A DNA stretch of 30,766 bases. Source: a virus. The stretch spans positions 1-30,766 of the IMG/VR virus record IMGVR_UViG_3300025887_000101; one strand, given 5' to 3'. The position numbers and the translations under genes are program-made. The notes beneath the pieces are model-generated. The model searched no databases and was not told where the DNA came from. It saw only the letters and a list, made by a program, of their open reading frames with translations. Shown here in pieces: positions 27,772-30,766 of the stretch. Every line of letters begins with the position of its first letter. The first letter of the stretch is position 1.

Positions 27772-30228
27772 TTATTGATTCATAGCTAATACAAGGGCTT
27801 CTTGAACCTTCTCATCACCAAACTTCTCTTGCATTTCAATGATTAGAGCGTCGAGTTCAGCTTGATCCATACCGTTCCCAGAGAGACCCTTGACTATAGC
27901 TTCAATACCGACAGCTAGCTCTTCTTCGGGTGCTAGTGGTTTACCCTTAGCCTCTACGTATGGTGCTACTACGGCGTCTAGCGCAGACCGTACCTTAGGT
28001 GAGTTTAGTTCAGTTGCACCCATCTGTGTAGGACGGTAACCATCAGGCATCGACTTAGACTCTGTAGAGAGTTGATCAGACTCCATTCCAACCCGATCTA
28101 GACGTGACTGTTCCATTCGTCCTAGGTTTGTATCCCCAGCCGTTACTTGAAGTTCAGCCTCGACTATCTTCCGTGTCTCTGGGCTAAGCGCTTCGAGAAT
28201 CTTAGGTAAGTTCAACTCAGTTGCACCCATTTGTGTAGGGGTGTAACCATCGGGCATCGACTTAGACTCTGTAGAGAGCCTATCAGATTCAGCTCCTACT
28301 CGTCCTAGTCGGGACTGCTCCATCCGCTCTAGGTTTGTATCAGAAGCATTCTCAGGAGACCCTTGTACACCCGATTCAGATGGACGCACCCCTGTGTCTT
28401 GGAAGCCTACAGTGCCGATACGTTGACGACTGTCAGTAACAGGAATAATCTGTTGTATCCCACTTACCAGGGAATTAATAGCTTCCTTAACTGCAGCACC
28501 CTCTGGTGTTGAGCCCGTGTTAATCTCCTCACGAGTAGGAGGTTTCTTTAATTCAGAACCGTAGGCAGCTGCCATACGCTCTTCGTCACCTGTGTCACGG
28601 GTTAGACTCTCAGAGTAAATGTCGGCTATCTTCTGAGAAGCTTCTGCAGCAGAGATACCATTGTTCCAGAGATTACCTGCTACCTCATCAAGCTCACCTG
28701 CAGATTCAAACCAATCAGTTCCGTCTAGACCTATTGTCTCATTTACAAAACCAAGGCCTACACCCATCCAACTACCTACTTCAAGAGCAGAGCCTAGCGC
28801 CATACCAGCTCCTCGATCAGCACCTTTAAGCATATACTCTCCAGTCTTATTCCAAACGGTCTTAACAGTATCTGCTACTTTCTGAGCACCTTCCTGACCA
28901 AACGCTTCACCGTACTGTTCTCGGATGGCGACAGCACTGGCTTCAGGGAATACACCAAAGTCTTCTACAGATACTGGGGCACCCGTCTCGATACCGTATG
29001 AACCGCCCTCTGCCTTACCTGTGGCAAAACCTTCACTAGGTGTAAAGCCAGAACCGTACGTAATACGAGCTACACCTTCTTTACCAAAGACTTCTAGTGC
29101 TTGAGCCATAACCTCTGGATCATCTGGATTCTCTAAGAGAGCCTCCTTACGACGTTGTTCCTCAGCAGACTGTGCTGGACCTGAGCCTACAGGTGCGGCA
29201 CCCGGGATTGTAGCCCCATCAGCTGGTACGAGACTAGGGCTCTGTGTAACGTAGCCACGGAACATAGGATTATCCTTATACGCCCTAAACTCAGTAGGAT
29301 ACAGCTCTGCAAGTTCAGACAAGACCTGCTGTCCATGTGTACGCTTACGGCGCTCCATAATAACGTCCCGAGCCGCTCCATCGGGGGCGCTATAGTACTC
29401 ACTTAACTCAGTCTCACCCATAGTAGACAGAATACCTTGTTCAAAGGCAGTTTTCTGATTCTTAAACAACTCAGGACGCTGCTTATTTATGTCTACAAAG
29501 TTAGTCAGGTTAGCATCGATTGTAGCTGAGTTTAGATTTATAGCCTTCAGGTCAGTAAGCAATTCAAGAGATTTGCTGTAACCCTCTGGGGTAGTCATAT
29601 CCAAGTTATTGATAGTAGCAAGGTACTCAGCTGCTTTCTTCTTGTTCTCTGCATAGCCAGGGACCTGAGTCACACGGATAGTCTCTCGAATTTGGGATGC
29701 TGTTGGCATAGTGCCAGTAGTACCCTCAATCTTCTTAATAAGAGACCAGAACTCGTGTGCATCTGCAGGGTCCGTAAGAGTTTCACTAACAGAGGTAATG
29801 TAGTCTACATCTTCTTGAGAGGTAGTATCGTCTGACAAGCTGGTCTCAAGCCAGCCGTTTAACTTAAGAACGCTATCCTCTAGTGTTTTTGGAGCAGGAA
29901 TAGGACCTTCACCACTACCACCGGTAGCAGGGGGAGTTACACCACTGCCAGCCGCCAAACGGGCTGCAGTCCGTACAGCTGCATTCTGCTCAGCTTGTGT
30001 TCGGTCGTAAGTTCCTTGAGTACGGAGTTCTGCGGAGGCAGTATACTCATCAAGCTTAGCTTGCCGCTTCAGGTTAATCTCATCCATCCGACGACGATAT
30101 TCAGTCTCTTCATTCCGGTACGCACGATCCTCGTCGCGAACAGACTTACGCTCCTCAGCCAGAGCTTCCTGTTGGTCACGCACTTCAATATCCTTGGTAG
30201 CCTGTACTACTCCAGCCCAAAATGACAT
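27772..30228 (-). CDS. Internal virion protein, T7 gp15-like by size and order
   Basis: An 818-aa protein. Residues 10-90 form a long charged helix (EVRDQQEALAEERKSVRDED and beyond), likely coiled coil. A Gly/Pro linker follows near 90-115, then helical domains. Near residues 470-500 is a Gly/Ala-rich segment (GAGMALGSALEVGSWMG) that may be membrane-active. The C-terminal third holds two 48-residue repeats (28199-28342 and 27992-28135 on the reverse strand) sharing RMEQSRL, LSTESKSMPDGY and PTQMGATEL. Position between the gp14-like and gp16-like genes and similar size to T7 gp15 (747 aa) support an ejection-protein role. One-base overlap with the upstream gene. Confidence 0.7.
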   Translation of the reverse strand: MSFWAGVVQATKDIEVRDQQEALAEERKSVRDEDRAYRNEETEYRRRMDEINLKRQAKLDEYTASAELRTQGTYDRTQAEQNAAVRTAARLAAGSGVTPPATGGSGEGPIPAPKTLEDSVLKLNGWLETSLSDDTTSQEDVDYITSVSETLTDPADAHEFWSLIKKIEGTTGTMPTASQIRETIRVTQVPGYAENKKKAAEYLATINNLDMTTPEGYSKSLELLTDLKAINLNSATIDANLTNFVDINKQRPELFKNQKTAFEQGILSTMGETELSEYYSAPDGAARDVIMERRKRTHGQQVLSELAELYPTEFRAYKDNPMFRGYVTQSPSLVPADGATIPGAAPVGSGPAQSAEEQRRKEALLENPDDPEVMAQALEVFGKEGVARITYGSGFTPSEGFATGKAEGGSYGIETGAPVSVEDFGVFPEASAVAIREQYGEAFGQEGAQKVADTVKTVWNKTGEYMLKGADRGAGMALGSALEVGSWMGVGLGFVNETIGLDGTDWFESAGELDEVAGNLWNNGISAAEASQKIADIYSESLTRDTGDEERMAAAYGSELKKPPTREEINTGSTPEGAAVKEAINSLVSGIQQIIPVTDSRQRIGTVGFQDTGVRPSESGVQGSPENASDTNLERMEQSRLGRVGAESDRLSTESKSMPDGYTPTQMGATELNLPKILEALSPETRKIVEAELQVTAGDTNLGRMEQSRLDRVGMESDQLSTESKSMPDGYRPTQMGATELNSPKVRSALDAVVAPYVEAKGKPLAPEEELAVGIEAIVKGLSGNGMDQAELDALIIEMQEKFGDEKVQEALVLAMNQ
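27992..28342 (-). repeat. Two 144-base in-gene repeats in the gp15-like protein
   Basis: Copies at 27992-28135 and 28199-28342 are separated by 63 bases and keep the reading frame. They encode 48-residue units with conserved RMEQSRL, TESKSMPDGY and QMGATEL segments. The protein matches more closely than the DNA, suggesting an old duplication kept for function. Confidence 0.85.
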
Positions 30229-30766
30229 TATACTACACCCTCATTCTTAGACGGACGTGACATCAGACCACCGGTAGGTGCTGCTGGCTCTTCGCTCATC
30301 ATAGCTTCATTATCCATCATACCTTCAACAGGCATCATCTCTTCTTGTTCGTCTGTTGTATCTGTCTCACCCGAAAGGAAGTCAGTAGTCTCACCAGTCT
30401 TCTCTTCGTACTCATCAAGAAGCTTACGAGCCTTCTTGCTATTGATGGCATACTTAACCCTACGCTTCTCTTTACTCTCGTCAGGGAAACCCTCTTCGTA
30501 CTCAATACCAGCTTGGTCAGCACTGCTCTTAATGAACTCATGGATGATTGGTGCAATGATAAGAGAGACATCAACACTGTGACGACCATCCATAACAGCA
30601 CCACGAAGGATACCACTCGTTAGCGTGACGACGTCCATGCCTAACTCCATAGCGTCTAGGAGGTCCTCTGTCTTATCAGCTAGTCGATCAAGGTGCCAGA
30701 ATACAGCATCCTCAGGCTTAGTCATCTGAGGAGGGTTCTCGTAGGGTGCGTTCTTAGGTTCTGCAG
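30228..30766 (-). CDS. Virion-associated protein, gp14-like position, cut by window edge
   Basis: The frame is open through the right edge; codons upstream of the first ATG (at 30725) read AEPKNAPYENPPQ and lack a ribosome site, so the true start is probably outside the window. Visible: a helical region (VFWHLDRLADKTEDLLDAME), a hydrophobic/amphipathic region (VDVSLIIAPIIHEFIKSS), a basic helix (INSKKARKLLDEYEEKTG) and an acidic, Met-rich disordered tail. First of three reverse-strand virion genes, in the place of T7 gp14. Function is inferred from order only. Confidence 0.6.
   Translation of the reverse strand, partial: AEPKNAPYENPPQMTKPEDAVFWHLDRLADKTEDLLDAMELGMDVVTLTSGILRGAVMDGRHSVDVSLIIAPIIHEFIKSSADQAGIEYEEGFPDESKEKRRVKYAINSKKARKLLDEYEEKTGETTDFLSGETDTTDEQEEMMPVEGMMDNEAMMSEEPAAPTGGLMSRPSKNEGVV

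Overview
The window reads as about 30.8 kb of a lytic T7-like podovirus genome. The evidence is a T7-type replication set (primase-helicase, family A DNA polymerase, gp2.5-like single-strand DNA-binding protein, endonuclease I), dense overlapping forward genes, and a convergent arm of large internal virion (ejection) proteins. Auxiliary genes include flavin-dependent thymidylate synthase ThyX, a B12-dependent class II ribonucleotide reductase (RNR), glutaredoxin, a MazG-like pyrophosphohydrolase and PhoH. With no phage RNA polymerase seen, this resembles marine roseophage/cobavirus relatives (SIO1-like) infecting alphaproteobacteria. That taxonomic placement is inferred from gene content only. 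No integrase, repressor or CRISPR array was seen.

Layout: (a) 1-4.6 kb is an accessory arm of small unrecognised genes, a 501-residue zinc-ribbon protein and an M20-like metallopeptidase. (b) 4.6-7.8 kb starts at a strong promoter and holds small genes, a secreted collagen-like protein with a YadA-like outer-membrane anchor, and thyX. (c) 7.8-14.3 kb is DNA replication and recombination: helicase-primase, polymerase, single-strand-binding protein, Cas4-like Fe-S nuclease, endonuclease I and a metallophosphatase. (d) 14.4-18.3 kb is nucleotide metabolism: MazG-like, PAPS-reductase-like, class II RNR, a structured repeat region, glutaredoxin, tRNA-Arg and a tRNA-like element. (e) 18.3-23.5 kb holds phoH, a gp1.7-like protein, a SLOG protein and then an envelope cassette: periplasmic ClpP-like protein, ExbB/MotA-like channel, ExbD-like protein with a large periplasmic domain, a two-TM protein, an SbmA/BacA-family transporter and a cytoplasmic ClpP-like protease. 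(f) 23.5-23.9 kb has one small gene with no standard start codon and a terminator. (g) 23.9-30.8 kb, reverse strand, encodes three virion proteins in the order and size ratio of T7 gp14-gp15-gp16; the first is cut by the window edge.

Transcription of the forward arm appears to depend on host sigma-70. Five promoters share TTGACA, a 17-18 bp spacer ending in TGn (extended -10) and a near-consensus -10; three hairpin terminators punctuate the units and one of them overlaps a promoter.

The most unusual content is the envelope cassette together with the collagen/YadA-like protein. The cassette couples an energy-transducing ExbB/ExbD-like pair with an SbmA/BacA-family importer in a phage whose RNR needs adenosylcobalamin. 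A phage-encoded cobalamin or peptide uptake module is a testable hypothesis, not a demonstrated function. All homology calls are from motifs read by eye; no database search was run.
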